Source of the DNA: Lawsonibacter hominis
GTDB lineage: Bacteria; Bacillota; Clostridia; Oscillospirales; Oscillospiraceae
Direction of reading: 5' to 3'
NCBI RefSeq assembly: GCF_014287895.1
Contig: NZ_JACOPP010000002.1
Location: 124,001 to 188,000 of the forward strand
Length of the DNA stretch: 64,000 nt
Positions 16,427-24,678 of the stretch are shown here, piece by piece (position 1 is the first letter of the stretch; every line of letters begins with the position of its first letter). The notes beneath the pieces were generated by a model, which was not told the DNA's origin, did no database searches, and saw only the letters and a program-made list of their open reading frames with translations. The translations under genes were made by a program, and so were the position numbers.

Positions 16427-16459
16427 AAGTCCGCTTCCGTCTCGGAAGCGGACTTTTTT
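16427..16459. terminator. Terminator (second hairpin copy) between rnpB and yebC
   Basis: Identical to the hairpin at 16185-16213 but followed by six T on the plus strand (16454-16459), making a good rho-independent terminator for rnpB. It also lies just past the 3' end of the convergent yebC. Confidence 0.8.
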
Positions 16460-16467
16460 GCATGGAC

Positions 16468-17196
16468 TCAATCCTGATCCCAGTTGTGCCACACGTTCTG
16501 GACGTCGTCGTTTTCTTCCAGCAGGTCGATGAGCTTTTCCATGTTCTTGATGTCGTCCTCGTTCTCCAGCTTGACATAGTTCTGGGGAACCATTTCTACG
16601 GCAGCCTGGACAAACAGATAGCCCTTATCCTCCAGTGTGGCCAGCACGGCGCCAAAGGCATCGGGGTCGGTATAGATCTCAAAGACCTCACCCTCTGCCT
16701 GCATGTCGTCTGCGCCGGCGTCCAGGGCGTCCATCATGACGGTGTCTTCGTCCAAATCTTCCTTCTCAATGACGATGACGCCCTTGCGGTCAAAAGACCA
16801 GGACACGCAGCCGGTAGCGCCCAGCCCCTTGCCGTACTTGTCCAGCAGATGGCGCACCTCGGGGGCGGTGCGGTTGCGATTGTCGGTCAAAGCGTCCACG
16901 ATGACGGCCACACCGGAGGGGCCGTAGCCCTCATAGGTCACATTCTCATAGGCGTCGGCATTGCCGGAACCCAGTGCCTTGTCAATGGTGCGCTTGATAT
17001 TGTCGTTGGGCATATTGGCGGCCTTCGCTTTCGCTACGACCGTAGCCAGGCGGGAGTTGTTGTTGGGGTCGCCGCTGCCGCCGGTCTTGACCGCCACGAT
17101 CATCTCGCGGGCAATTTTGGTGAATATCTGAGAACGCTTGGCGTCAGCCGCGCCCTTCGTTTTCTGGATATTATGCCATTTGGAATGTCCTGACAT
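16468..17196 (-). CDS. yebC: YebC/PmpR family protein
   Basis: A 242-residue member of the YebC/PmpR family, starting with the invariant MSGHSKWHNIQKTKGAADAK and containing AKAANMPNDNIKRTIDKALG, YEGYGPSGVAVIVD and TDNRNRTAPEVRH. Members were first described as transcription regulators; more recent work assigns YebC proteins a role at ribosomes stalled on proline-rich sequences. In many bacteria yebC is next to ruvC; here the ruv genes are 5-8 kb away on the same strand. It has its own promoter and converges on rnpB. Confidence 0.96.
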   Translation of the reverse strand: MSGHSKWHNIQKTKGAADAKRSQIFTKIAREMIVAVKTGGSGDPNNNSRLATVVAKAKAANMPNDNIKRTIDKALGSGNADAYENVTYEGYGPSGVAVIVDALTDNRNRTAPEVRHLLDKYGKGLGATGCVSWSFDRKGVIVIEKEDLDEDTVMMDALDAGADDMQAEGEVFEIYTDPDAFGAVLATLEDKGYLFVQAAVEMVPQNYVKLENEDDIKNMEKLIDLLEENDDVQNVWHNWDQD

Positions 17197-17235
17197 ACTA
17201 CTCGTTCCCTTCCTTAGTCGAAAATCAGCGCAAAT

Positions 17236-17264
17236 AGTTTATCACTTTACGAAAGCATTGGCAA
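17236..17264 (-). promoter_or_regulatory. Possible promoter for yebC
   Basis: TTGCCA (17259-17264), 17-base spacer and TAAACT (17236-17241) on the minus strand, 40 bases upstream of the gene. Confidence 0.5.
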
Positions 17265-17268
17265 CCCC

Positions 17269-18066
17269 TTATCCATAAGAAAACGCCTCTTTGTGCCGGT
17301 CTGTGGCAAAAACCTCCACCTTGGGGAAGGCATCGGAGAGCCACTTTGCCAGTACGGGCACCACCACCTGCTCCGTAGGATAGTGGCCAGCGTCGATCAA
17401 ATTGATGCCAAGGGCCTTGGCGTCCAAAAAGCCGTTATACTTCACATCGGCGGTCACAAACGTGTCGCAGCCCAGAGCCAGCGCGTCGGAAAGCAGATCC
17501 GCGCAGGCGCCGCCGCCCACGGCCACCCGCCGCACAGGGCGGCGGGCATCCACGTAGCGCACGCCGTTGGCGCCCAGCTGCCGCTTGACAAAGGCGGCGA
17601 AGGCCGGGGCATACATGGGCGCACCCACGGTGTTGCCTATCCGGCCGATGCCGTAGGGCCGCCCGGAGGCGTCCACGCCGTCCTGCTTGAGCGGCTCGAT
17701 CTGTACCAGATCCAGCCGGTGGGCCAGCGCGTCGTTGACGCCGCCCGCGACTGTGTCCAGATTGGTGTGGGCGCAGATAGCGGCGATTTTGCGTTCCACA
17801 AGCGCGAGCAGGATACGCCCGGTGGGATCGCCGTCTGTGATGCTGCGCGCCGGGTGAAAGAGCACCGGGTGATGGGAGACGATCAGCTGGGCGCCGCGCT
17901 CCGCGGCTTCGGAGACTACCGGCTCGGTGATATCCAGGGACACCAGAATCCTGTCGACCGCCTGATCCCCGCGGCCCACCAGAAAACCAGCATTGTCAAA
18001 CTCCATCTGGATGGAAAAGGGGGCCAGGGTATTCAGAAGCTGATAGATCTCTCTTACGGTTGCCAT
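17269..18066 (-). CDS. Nif3-like dinuclear metal centre protein
   Basis: A 265-residue protein of the NIF3/GTP cyclohydrolase I type 2-like family, which forms hexameric rings with a dinuclear metal site. Family motifs: QMEFDNAGFLVGRGD, VSHHPVLFHPARSI, AICAHTNLDTVAGGVNDALA, VGGGACADLLSDALALGCDTFVTADVKYNGF and DAGHYPTEQVV. ATG 18066 is chosen because GGAG lies upstream and family members begin with this sequence; the ORF is open for another 60 codons without homology. It overlaps trmK by 13 bases, the usual trmK-nif3 pairing in Firmicutes. Biochemical function is not settled. Confidence 0.92.
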   Translation of the reverse strand: MATVREIYQLLNTLAPFSIQMEFDNAGFLVGRGDQAVDRILVSLDITEPVVSEAAERGAQLIVSHHPVLFHPARSITDGDPTGRILLALVERKIAAICAHTNLDTVAGGVNDALAHRLDLVQIEPLKQDGVDASGRPYGIGRIGNTVGAPMYAPAFAAFVKRQLGANGVRYVDARRPVRRVAVGGGACADLLSDALALGCDTFVTADVKYNGFLDAKALGINLIDAGHYPTEQVVVPVLAKWLSDAFPKVEVFATDRHKEAFSYG

Positions 18067-18758
18067 GTACTCCACTCCTCTCTCATTTTCGCCAAACCAC
18101 GATGTACGGCCTCCAGCGCCTCCAACCGCGGCGCATCGGAAGCCTGCGTGGAGCGGCGCAGTCCCGTTACGGCCCGGGCAGCCCGGGCTTCCAAGCGGGT
18201 CAAATATTCCAGCCGCAACGGATCCGCCGTTTCCCTGCTCTGCCGTCCGGCCCACTGCTCGGCGGGGGTGAGCGCTTCCATGAAGCCCGCCCTGACTTGA
18301 AGGGCGGTATAAAGGGTATCCCCTTCCCGGCTCAGATGCTCCCGCTCAATCCGATAACCCTGCCGCTGCAGCCACGGCCGCAGGGCGCTCTGGGCGCTCA
18401 TGGGCTGGAGCAGCAGCAGACACCCCTGCTCCCGCACCCAAGGGGCGGCCGCCAGAATAGCGGCGATGGTCTCCCCGCCCATCCCGGCTATGGCAATGGT
18501 ATCCGCCTCGGCTGGCGCAATGCCGGAAAGACCGTCACACAGGCGGAATTCCATCCGCTCCGCCAGACCGTACCGGGCGGCGGTGCTTCGGGCTCGGTCC
18601 AACGGACCGGGGCGCAGGTCGGAAACCAGCGCATGCTCGATGATCCCCTGCTGGAGCAGCCAGACCGGCAAATAAGCGTGGTCAGTGCCTACGTCGGCAA
18701 AACGCGCCCCCGGGGGCACCAGTCCGGCAACGGAGCGCAGGCGCGGAGAAAGTTCCAT
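18054..18758 (-). CDS. trmK: tRNA (adenine(22)-N1)-methyltransferase TrmK
   Basis: A 234-residue class I SAM-dependent methyltransferase of the TrmK (YqfN) family, which methylates N1 of A22 in tRNA. It begins MELSPRLRSVAGLVPPGARFADVGTDHAYLP, with the SAM-binding DVGTDHAYL motif, then IIEHALVSDLRPGPLDRA and the catalytic-loop-like IAGMGGETIAAIL. GAGGAGG lies upstream of ATG 18758. It is coupled to the nif3-like gene, as in Bacillus where the two follow sigA. Confidence 0.92.
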   Translation of the reverse strand: MELSPRLRSVAGLVPPGARFADVGTDHAYLPVWLLQQGIIEHALVSDLRPGPLDRARSTAARYGLAERMEFRLCDGLSGIAPAEADTIAIAGMGGETIAAILAAAPWVREQGCLLLLQPMSAQSALRPWLQRQGYRIEREHLSREGDTLYTALQVRAGFMEALTPAEQWAGRQSRETADPLRLEYLTRLEARAARAVTGLRRSTQASDAPRLEALEAVHRGLAKMREEWSTWQP

Positions 18759-18792
18759 GGGGCTATCCTCCTCTCTTCTCTTGCCCAGGATA

Positions 18793-18822
18793 AAAAAAGA
18801 GCGGCCAAGGCCGCTCTTTTTT
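18793..18822. terminator. Strong bidirectional terminator upstream of trmK
   Basis: AAAAAAGAGCGGCC, AA, GGCCGCTCTTTTTT: perfect 14-bp stem including the A and T tracts. It terminates the DUF1858 gene, so trmK needs its own promoter, which I did not identify. Confidence 0.92.
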
Positions 18823-18832
18823 CGGATGTTTC

Positions 18833-19039
18833 TTACTTCGCGGCGCCGACGCTGGCGTTGATTTTGGCCAGCAGCTCGTCTACGTCCACGCCGTGCACCA
18901 TGCAGGCCTGCTCTACGGTTTCGCCGCGGGAAGAGGGGCAGCCCAAGCAATGCATACCGATGGACAGGAAGATGGGCGCGGTCTCGGGAGCGATGTCCAG
19001 AATATCGCCGATAATGGTATCTTTCGTGATCTGAGCCAT
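18833..19039 (-). CDS. DUF1858 domain protein
   Basis: A 68-residue protein consisting only of the DUF1858 domain, with the family pattern ITKDTIIGDILDIAP and GMHCLGCPSSRGETVEQA. The C-x2-C pair (Cys-Leu-Gly-Cys) is typical and suggests redox or metal chemistry; the domain is often found in or next to hybrid-cluster or Fe-S proteins. It stands as a single-gene unit with a strong promoter and terminator, so it is probably well expressed. No function has been established. Confidence 0.9.
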   Translation of the reverse strand: MAQITKDTIIGDILDIAPETAPIFLSIGMHCLGCPSSRGETVEQACMVHGVDVDELLAKINASVGAAK

Positions 19040-19062
19040 TTCAGATAGACCTCCAAATTTCT

Positions 19063-19102
19063 AGGATATTAGTAGTATATCCTATCTTTCGTCTTTTTTC
19101 AA
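19063..19102 (-). promoter_or_regulatory. Promoter and overlapping inverted repeat for the DUF1858 gene
   Basis: TTGAAA (19097-19102), 17-base spacer and TATACT (19074-19079) on the minus strand. The -10 box lies in an inverted repeat AGGATAT (19063-19069), ATATCCT (19077-19083), which could bind a repressor. Confidence 0.75.
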
Positions 19103-19304
19103 GACACAGATCAATTTTCTTGTTTTCCCTGCAGAGCCAACTTCCTTGACGGCCCTCGCGCCGCCGCATCAAACCGATCTGTTATCCCCCTGTGCTCTTT
19201 CCCTCCGCCGTGGCTGCACGTTTCCCCCCATTTAAACCGGAGGCCGCAGGGGATGCATCCGAAACCGAATCCACGCCCATTCGGCAAGCGGTCAGAGAAA
19301 GACG
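19103..19304. other. Intergenic stretch with no recognisable feature
   Basis: About 200 bases between the DUF1858 promoter and the terminator of the zinc-ribbon gene. A minus-strand ORF of about 32 codons exists but has no ribosome-binding site or familiar sequence. I see no RNA structure that I can name. Confidence 0.5.
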
Positions 19305-19334
19305 CAAAAAAGGGACGCCCATGCGGGCGTCCCT
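19305..19334 (-). terminator. Terminator of the zinc-ribbon gene
   Basis: AGGGACGCCC (19311-19320) and GGGCGTCCCT (19325-19334) around ATGC; on the minus strand it is followed by TTTTTT. Confidence 0.88.
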
Positions 19335-19350
19335 TTCTCTCTTCAGGCTG

Positions 19351-19629
19351 TTAGCCCTGCTCACGCATACGAGCGAAGCAATCGCTGCAGTACACGGGAC
19401 GATCGGACTTGGGCTCGAAGGGCACCTTGGCCTCACCGCCGCAGGCAGCGCAGGTCGCGGTGAAGTACTCGCGAGGACCGCGGGAAGCGGCCTTGCGGGC
19501 GTCACGGCACGCCTTGCAGCGCTGGGGCTCGTTCTGGAAGCCGCGCTCGGCATAGAACTCCTGCTCACCGGCGGTGAACACGAACTCCTGGCCACATTCC
19601 TTACATACCAGAGTCTTGTCTTCGTACAT
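19351..19629 (-). CDS. Zinc-ribbon domain protein (CxxC-type)
   Basis: A 92-residue protein with three CxxC-type zinc motifs: CKECGQEFVF near the start, CKACRDARK after a QRC, and CAACGGEAKVPFEPKSDRPVYCSDCFARM at the end. This is the zf-trcl / CxxC_CxxC_SSSS zinc-ribbon architecture common in Clostridia. ATG 19629 starts the recognisable sequence (MYEDKTLVCKECGQEF) and is preceded by GAGAGGG; the longer ORF upstream is unlike the family. Such proteins are presumed nucleic-acid or protein binders; no specific role is known. Confidence 0.88.
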   Translation of the reverse strand: MYEDKTLVCKECGQEFVFTAGEQEFYAERGFQNEPQRCKACRDARKAASRGPREYFTATCAACGGEAKVPFEPKSDRPVYCSDCFARMREQG

Positions 19630-19702
19630 GATTTTACCCTCTCTTTGCTTTGTTGCCCAGGTCCGGAATAACCGATTATGCTGGGACAGTGTAATATTGC
19701 GT

Positions 19703-20338
19703 TCAGCTCTCGCTGAAATCGCCAAAAGAATGGTGCTGTGCCAATTTGCGCCGGATGCGCTGGACAGCGTTGTCCACCGATTTCGGGGACTTGTTTACCT
19801 CGGCTGCAATTTCGGAATAGGACAGACCGTTCAGATACAACCGAAGTATGCTTGCTTCGAAACCGGACAATTGGCCCTCCAGCGCCCGCATCCGCTCCTG
19901 AAACGCCTCCCTGCCGAGCAGGATGGCCTCTGGGTCTTCCTGGAGCTGATCCGCCGCGCCGTAAGCATAATGGTCGCCGTTCCCGCTAAAAAGAGGGGTT
20001 TCGAACGAGACATAGTTGTTCAGCGGTATGTGCTTATCTCTTGCTGCTGCTTTGATGACGGAAATCAGACGGTTTTTGATGCAGACCTCCGCAAACGTAC
20101 GAAAGGAAGCCGCTTTCCCGGAATCGTATTCCCGAATCGCGGCCAGCAGGCCCACCATTCCTTCCTGGATAAGGTCCTCACTGTCCCCCCCCGCCAGAAA
20201 ATACGGGCGGGCACAAATACGCACCAGGCGATGATAGCGCATCACAAGGGCTTCTTCTGCGATGCGGTCGCCTGATGCGGCCAACGTACACAGAGCTTCG
20301 TCCGCGCGTTCCGATTGCCGGGTATGATCTGCTTTCAT
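19703..20338 (-). CDS. sigH: RNA polymerase sigma factor SigH (sporulation/stationary phase)
   Basis: A 211-residue sigma-70 family factor. Region 2 shows ARPYFLAGGDSEDLIQEGMVGLLAAIREYDSGKAASFRTFAEVCIKNRLISVIKAAARDKH and region 4 LEGQLSGFEASILRLYLNGLSYSEIAAEVNKSPKSVDNAVQRIRRKL, the SigH pattern. (These are described by positions about 45-105 and 150-200.) In Bacillus SigH drives early sporulation and stationary-phase genes. It has its own strong promoter and is downstream of glmM. The annotation agrees with the many sporulation genes in this window. Confidence 0.92.
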   Translation of the reverse strand: MKADHTRQSERADEALCTLAASGDRIAEEALVMRYHRLVRICARPYFLAGGDSEDLIQEGMVGLLAAIREYDSGKAASFRTFAEVCIKNRLISVIKAAARDKHIPLNNYVSFETPLFSGNGDHYAYGAADQLQEDPEAILLGREAFQERMRALEGQLSGFEASILRLYLNGLSYSEIAAEVNKSPKSVDNAVQRIRRKLAQHHSFGDFSES

Positions 20339-20355
20339 GCCGGATCTCCTTGCAT

Positions 20356-20385
20356 ATTATACGCAGATAAAAAAGGCTTTGTCAA
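20356..20385 (-). promoter_or_regulatory. Sigma-A type promoter for sigH
   Basis: TTGACA (20380-20385), 18-base spacer and TATAAT (20356-20361) on the minus strand, just upstream of the gene. Confidence 0.8.
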
Positions 20386-20409
20386 GCTTTTGCGCAAAAT
20401 ATTTCGAGC

Positions 20410-21765
20410 TTATCCATAGATTTTTATGATATTTGCCAAAGCCTCTGCAGCGTTTCGTGCATCACCCTCGCTTTGGGCCTCCACCATGACCCGGATCAGG
20501 GATTCCGTGCCCGAAGGGCGCACCAGCACGCGCCCCGTCCCGGCCATCGCGTCTTCCTGGGCGGTCACCGCATCCCGGATCGATGGGTCGGCCATAATCG
20601 CGCTCTTCTGCGCCTGACCTGCCACAGGGACATTGATGAGCACCTGAGGATAGCGCCGACAGCCTGCCACCAGCTCCGAAGCGCGCTTACCCGATTTGTG
20701 GAGCAGAGACAGGAACTGCAGCGCCGTCAGCTGGCCGTCGCCGGTGGTGGCATACTTGCGGAAAATGGTATGGCCGGACTGCTCGCCGCCCAGCATATAA
20801 CCGCACGCCTCCATCTTCTCCAGCACGTTGCGGTCCCCTACGTCGGTGCAGTGGAGATCGATCCCGTTTTCCCGGCAGAAGACCCGCAGGCCCATATTGC
20901 TCATCACGGTAGCGACCAGGGCGTTTCCGGGAAGCTTTCCCTCCTGCTTCAGAGCCAGCCCGCAGGAGGCGACGACCTGATCGCCGTCGATCTCCTCTCC
21001 GGTTTCGTCTACCATCAGGCAACGGTCTGCGTCGCCGTCAAATGCGATGCCGAGATCATAGCCGCCCGCCTTCACCATGGCCCTGAGGCTGTCCAAATGG
21101 GTGGAGCCGCAGCCGTGATTGATGTTCACTCCATCCGGGTCGGCATGGATCACATCGGTATGCAGGTCGGGGAAACGGTCAAACAGACGCGCGGCGATGG
21201 CGGAAGCGGCGCCGTTGGCGCAGTCCACCAGAATGTGCAGGCCCGAAAGGTCTGTGTCCACCGTGGAGACCAGATAGTCGATGTAGTCCTGCGCCTCCTT
21301 CTCGTCGGCATAGATGACCCGGCCGATCTCACCGTGGGTCTTGAGCGGCACGGCGGTCCGGCTCAGGACGATCTCCTCGATCTTTCCCTCCAGCGCGTCG
21401 GAGAGCTTGAAGCCCCGATGGTCGAAGATCTTGATGCCGTTGTGTTCAAAGGGATTGTGGGAAGCCGAGATCACGATGCCCGCGTCGGCCTTGGCGTCCA
21501 CCGTGATCCAGGCCACGGCGGGCGTTGGGATGACCCCCAGATGGAGCACGTCCGCCCCGGCGGAGCACAGTCCCGCGACCAGCGCCCCCTCCAGCAGGTC
21601 TGAGGAGATGCGGGTGTCCTTGCCGATGGTGAAACGAGGCTGTCCTCCGCCCTTCGCTTCGGCCATAACATAGGCGGCCGCCATGCCCACTTGGAACGCC
21701 AGCCGGGCGTCCAGCCCGGCGTTGACCACACCACGGATCCCGTCGGTGCCAAATAATCTGCCCAT
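20410..21765 (-). CDS. glmM: Phosphoglucosamine mutase GlmM
   Basis: A 451-residue alpha-D-phosphohexomutase that converts glucosamine-6-phosphate to glucosamine-1-phosphate for UDP-GlcNAc and cell-wall synthesis. Motifs: MGRLFGTDGIRGVVN at the start, the phosphoserine loop GIVISASHNPFEHNGIKIF, the Mg-binding DGDADR, and the C-terminal phosphate-binding RPSGTESLIRVM. ATG 21765 is preceded by AAGGAAGG; the in-frame ATG at 21792 is less likely. It follows ruvB by about 30 bases and may be part of the ruv transcript. Confidence 0.97.
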   Translation of the reverse strand: MGRLFGTDGIRGVVNAGLDARLAFQVGMAAAYVMAEAKGGGQPRFTIGKDTRISSDLLEGALVAGLCSAGADVLHLGVIPTPAVAWITVDAKADAGIVISASHNPFEHNGIKIFDHRGFKLSDALEGKIEEIVLSRTAVPLKTHGEIGRVIYADEKEAQDYIDYLVSTVDTDLSGLHILVDCANGAASAIAARLFDRFPDLHTDVIHADPDGVNINHGCGSTHLDSLRAMVKAGGYDLGIAFDGDADRCLMVDETGEEIDGDQVVASCGLALKQEGKLPGNALVATVMSNMGLRVFCRENGIDLHCTDVGDRNVLEKMEACGYMLGGEQSGHTIFRKYATTGDGQLTALQFLSLLHKSGKRASELVAGCRRYPQVLINVPVAGQAQKSAIMADPSIRDAVTAQEDAMAGTGRVLVRPSGTESLIRVMVEAQSEGDARNAAEALANIIKIYG

Positions 21766-21795
21766 AAAAATCCTTCCTTTCCGTCCGATCACACA

Positions 21796-22860
21796 TTAGA
21801 ATGAAAGCTGGTCCAGTGCTCCGCCCGGGACGCTCAGGCCCAAGTGTTCGTAGGCCCGCCGGGTGACGCAGCGTCCCCGGGGCGTGCGGGTCAGAAAGCC
21901 CATCTGCATCAGATAGGGCTCATACACGTCCTCCAGAGTCACGGCCTCCTCGTTGATGGTAGCGGCCAGGGTCTCCAGGCCCACAGGCCCGCCGGAATAG
22001 TGCTCAATGATACTGGTGAGCATCCGACGGTCAATGGCGTCCAGTCCCAGATAATCCACCTCCAGCGCGGAGAGCGCCTGGTCGGCCACGCCCCGGGTGA
22101 TCACGCCGCCGGCCTTTACCTGGGCGAAGTCCCGCACCCGCCGGAGCATCCGGTTGGCGATCCGCGGAGTGCCCCGGCTGCGCCGGGCGATCTCCATGGC
22201 GCCCTCCTCTTCGATGGGCACGTTCAGGATGCCCGCCGACCGCTTGACGATGAGCGAAAGCTCCTCTGGGGTGTACAGCTCCAGCCGCAGCGTAACGCCA
22301 AAACGGTCCCGCAGGGGCGCGGAGAGCTGTCCGGCACGGGTGGTAGCTCCAATCAGCGTGAAATGCGGCAGGTCCAGCCGGATGGAGTTGGCGGAGGGGC
22401 CCTTGCCGATGATGATGTCGATGGCGTAGTCCTCCATGGCCGGGTAGAGGATCTCCTCCACCGAGCGGTTGAGCCGGTGGATCTCATCTACGAAAAGGAT
22501 ATCGTTCTCATTCAGGTTGGTCAGCAGGGCGGCCAGGTCGCCGGGCTTTTCGATGGCGGGGCCGGAGGTAATGCGGATATTGACCCCCATCTCGTTGGCA
22601 ATGATCCCGCTGAGCGTGGTCTTGCCCAGGCCCGGGGGGCCATGGAGCAGCACGTGGTCCAGGGGCTCGGAACGCATTTTTGCGGCCTGGATGAAAACAG
22701 ACAGGTTCTCCTTGGCCTTTTGTTGTCCGATGTATTCGCTGAGCGCCTTGGGCCGCAGGGAGTATTCCCCTTCGTCCTCACGGGTCAGCGAGGTGGTGAC
22801 CAGCGGCTCCTGGGTCTCAAAGCCGCCCTGCTCGGAAAAATCGATACTCAATGGGTCCAC
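21796..22860 (-). CDS. ruvB: Holliday junction branch migration ATPase RuvB
   Basis: A 354-residue AAA+ motor that drives branch migration with RuvA. It has the RuvB start (SLRPKALSEYIGQQKAKENL), Walker A (GPPGLGKTTLSG), Walker B with DEIHRLNRSVEEILYPAMED, the sensor region ATTRAGQLSAPLRDRFG and a C-terminal winged helix (GFLTRTPRGRCVTRRAYEHLG). It is separated from ruvA by a small DUF3784 gene, an insertion in the usual ruvA-ruvB pair. Confidence 0.97.
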   Translation of the reverse strand: MDPLSIDFSEQGGFETQEPLVTTSLTREDEGEYSLRPKALSEYIGQQKAKENLSVFIQAAKMRSEPLDHVLLHGPPGLGKTTLSGIIANEMGVNIRITSGPAIEKPGDLAALLTNLNENDILFVDEIHRLNRSVEEILYPAMEDYAIDIIIGKGPSANSIRLDLPHFTLIGATTRAGQLSAPLRDRFGVTLRLELYTPEELSLIVKRSAGILNVPIEEEGAMEIARRSRGTPRIANRMLRRVRDFAQVKAGGVITRGVADQALSALEVDYLGLDAIDRRMLTSIIEHYSGGPVGLETLAATINEEAVTLEDVYEPYLMQMGFLTRTPRGRCVTRRAYEHLGLSVPGGALDQLSF

Positions 22861-22882
22861 TCCTTTGAAACGGCTGGAGAAC

Positions 22883-23200
22883 CTATTTGCGCCTCACCGT
22901 TTTGGATGTATTTCGATAGATGACTCCGGTCACGACCGTAAGGAAGAAGAGCGCCAGCCCGACCCACAGAAGTATCATCGCATCGAATACCGCGCTCAGC
23001 GCGATGACCGCCCAGCAGGCAGCCAGGGCCAGCATAAGCCGGCCCATGCAGCGGCACAGGGCACTCTCGTCATAGTTTGCCTTTTCTTCGGGACTGGCGG
23101 TGTTGTACCCTGCGATCAGGAACGCGCCCTTTCCGCGGAAAAAAACGGCGGCCAGAGTCAGAAACAGCAGGATGAAGATTCCGTGGACGATTAACAGCAT
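22883..23200 (-). CDS. DUF3784 membrane protein
   Basis: A 105-residue protein with three predicted transmembrane helices and the DUF3784 signature GKGAFLIAGYNTASPEEKANYD after the first helix. The family is frequent in clostridial genomes and has no known function. It lies 11 bases after ruvA and 22 bases before ruvB and is therefore embedded in the Holliday-junction operon. Nothing in the sequence links it to recombination; it may simply be carried along. Confidence 0.85.
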   Translation of the reverse strand: MLLIVHGIFILLFLTLAAVFFRGKGAFLIAGYNTASPEEKANYDESALCRCMGRLMLALAACWAVIALSAVFDAMILLWVGLALFFLTVVTGVIYRNTSKTVRRK

Positions 23201-23211
23201 GGCGCCCTCCC

Positions 23212-23814
23212 CTACTTTACCATCTTTTTCAAGGCGTGCTTGACGATCTCCTCCAGCTTGAGCTGCTCCATGTCCAAGCCCTTGAGGGCGGCGGCGATTT
23301 CGTTCTGACTGTAGCCCAGCACGGCCAGCGCGGCGGCGGCCTCACTGGATTTGTTCTCCGGAATGACGGTCACGCCGGTGCCGCCGTAAGTCTCCCCGGA
23401 TGCCGCAAGCTGTCCCTTGGCCAGCTTGTCTTTCAGCTCCAGAATAATGCGCTGGGCAATCTTTTTCCCGATGCCCTGGGCCACCGTGAGCGACTTCTCA
23501 TCCCCGGTGATGATGCTCATGGCCAGTCCCTCCGGCGTGGTGGCCGAGAGGATGGACAGCGCCGCCTTGGGCCCCACGCCGGATACCCCGATGAGCATTC
23601 GAAAGCAGTTGAGTTCATTTTCTGAATAAAAACCGTACAGCTCCATGGCGTCCTCACGCACGTTCAGGTGGGTATAGAGCGTGGCGGGCGCTCCCTTTTC
23701 CAGGCGGGAGAGCGTAGTATTGGTGGTCCGGCAGGCATAGCCGACCCCCCCGCAGTCGATCACGGCCAGAAAGGGAGCCACGTGGGCCACGGTGCCTTTG
23801 ACATAGTAAAACAT
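23212..23814 (-). CDS. ruvA: Holliday junction branch migration protein RuvA
   Basis: A 200-residue RuvA, which binds four-way junctions and loads RuvB. The N-terminal OB fold (MFYYVKGTVAHVAPFLAVIDCGGVGYACR), the helix-hairpin-helix segments (LIGVSGVGPKAALSILS and VAQGIGKKIAQRIILELKDK) and the C-terminal RuvB-binding three-helix domain (AAAALAVLGYSQNEIAAALKGL) are present. A gap of about 170 bases with no obvious feature except a small CCATAC/GTATGG hairpin separates it from ruvC. Confidence 0.96.
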   Translation of the reverse strand: MFYYVKGTVAHVAPFLAVIDCGGVGYACRTTNTTLSRLEKGAPATLYTHLNVREDAMELYGFYSENELNCFRMLIGVSGVGPKAALSILSATTPEGLAMSIITGDEKSLTVAQGIGKKIAQRIILELKDKLAKGQLAASGETYGGTGVTVIPENKSSEAAAALAVLGYSQNEIAAALKGLDMEQLKLEEIVKHALKKMVK

Positions 23815-23987
23815 CGTATCGTCTCCTCAGAACCGGTATTCGCAAGGATTGCGCACCGTCCGGGCGGGCCGGCTTCCGCCGTGCCGCGTTGCTTCTCCCT
23901 GCCATACACAAACGTATGGCTTGCGTCAGATCGCCTTGTACGGCAAACACTCGCCCGGACCATGCCCCGCCCCGGCAAGTACGGGTC

Positions 23988-24521
23988 CTAATCCTTTCGC
24001 ACCGCGTACCGGCCGCTGCCCGGCCGGGCGGCATCCGGGCTTTGAAGGCGGGAGGTGTACGACCGGGCGTGGCACAGGGCAATGGCCAGCGCATCGGCGG
24101 CGTCATCCGGCCTGGGCACGGTCCTCAGGCTCAGCAGGCGCTTCGTCATATCCATTATCTGGCGTTTTTCCGCCTTGCCATAGCCCGCCACCGCCAGCTT
24201 GACCTGAGAGGGAGCGTACTCAAAGATAGGCACGCCGAAGCGCTCCGCCTCGGTCAGGATCACACCGCGGGCCTGCGCCACCCCGATACCGGTGGTAATA
24301 TTGTTGTTGAAAAACAACTCCTCCACCGCCATGGCATCAGGCTGGAACAGCTCGAACAGCCGGTCCATATCATTGGCGATCTGCAAAAGCCGTTTGGGCA
24401 GCGGTTCCCCCGCCGGAGTGTTGATGGCCCCGCACTGGACCAGCCGCTGCCGTCCCCGTTCGGCCTCTATTACCCCAAAGCCCACGATGGCGAAGCCCGG
24501 GTCGATGCCCAAAATCATCAT
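23988..24521 (-). CDS. ruvC: Holliday junction resolvase RuvC
   Basis: A RuvC endonuclease of about 177 residues that cleaves Holliday junctions. Acidic active-site residues are seen in MILGIDPGFAIVGFGV, in AVEELFFNNNITTGIGVAQARG and in the final RPDDAADALAIALCHA. Two adjacent ATG codons at 24521 and 24518 could both be used; GGTGAG lies upstream. The ORF continues upstream without homology, overlapping the xerD terminator. It heads the ruvC-ruvA-DUF3784-ruvB set. Confidence 0.95.
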   Translation of the reverse strand: MMILGIDPGFAIVGFGVIEAERGRQRLVQCGAINTPAGEPLPKRLLQIANDMDRLFELFQPDAMAVEELFFNNNITTGIGVAQARGVILTEAERFGVPIFEYAPSQVKLAVAGYGKAEKRQIMDMTKRLLSLRTVPRPDDAADALAIALCHARSYTSRLQSPDAARPGSGRYAVRKD

Positions 24522-24600
24522 AGGGGACCTCACCTTCCTCAATCCATACGCAGAATATTGTATCACAGCAGAAAACCCTGCGCAATAAGCAAATGGGTGC

Positions 24601-24634
24601 AAAGAGGGCCGCGGCGTTTTCCGCGGCCCTCTTT
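24601..24634 (-). terminator. Terminator downstream of xerD
   Basis: AAAGAGGGCCGCGG and CCGCGGCCCTCTTT form a perfect 14-bp stem around a six-base loop, between xerD and ruvC. The T run after it is short. Confidence 0.8.
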
Positions 24635-24678
24635 GTTCAAAAGAAGAATCTGCCGTTGAGAAGTCCGGCACAATCATT

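Noticed and set aside
16142..16577. ORFs of 116 to 121 codons across the repeat element beside rnpB.
   Set aside because: They read through hairpins and the 3' end of yebC; composition reflects the inverted repeats.
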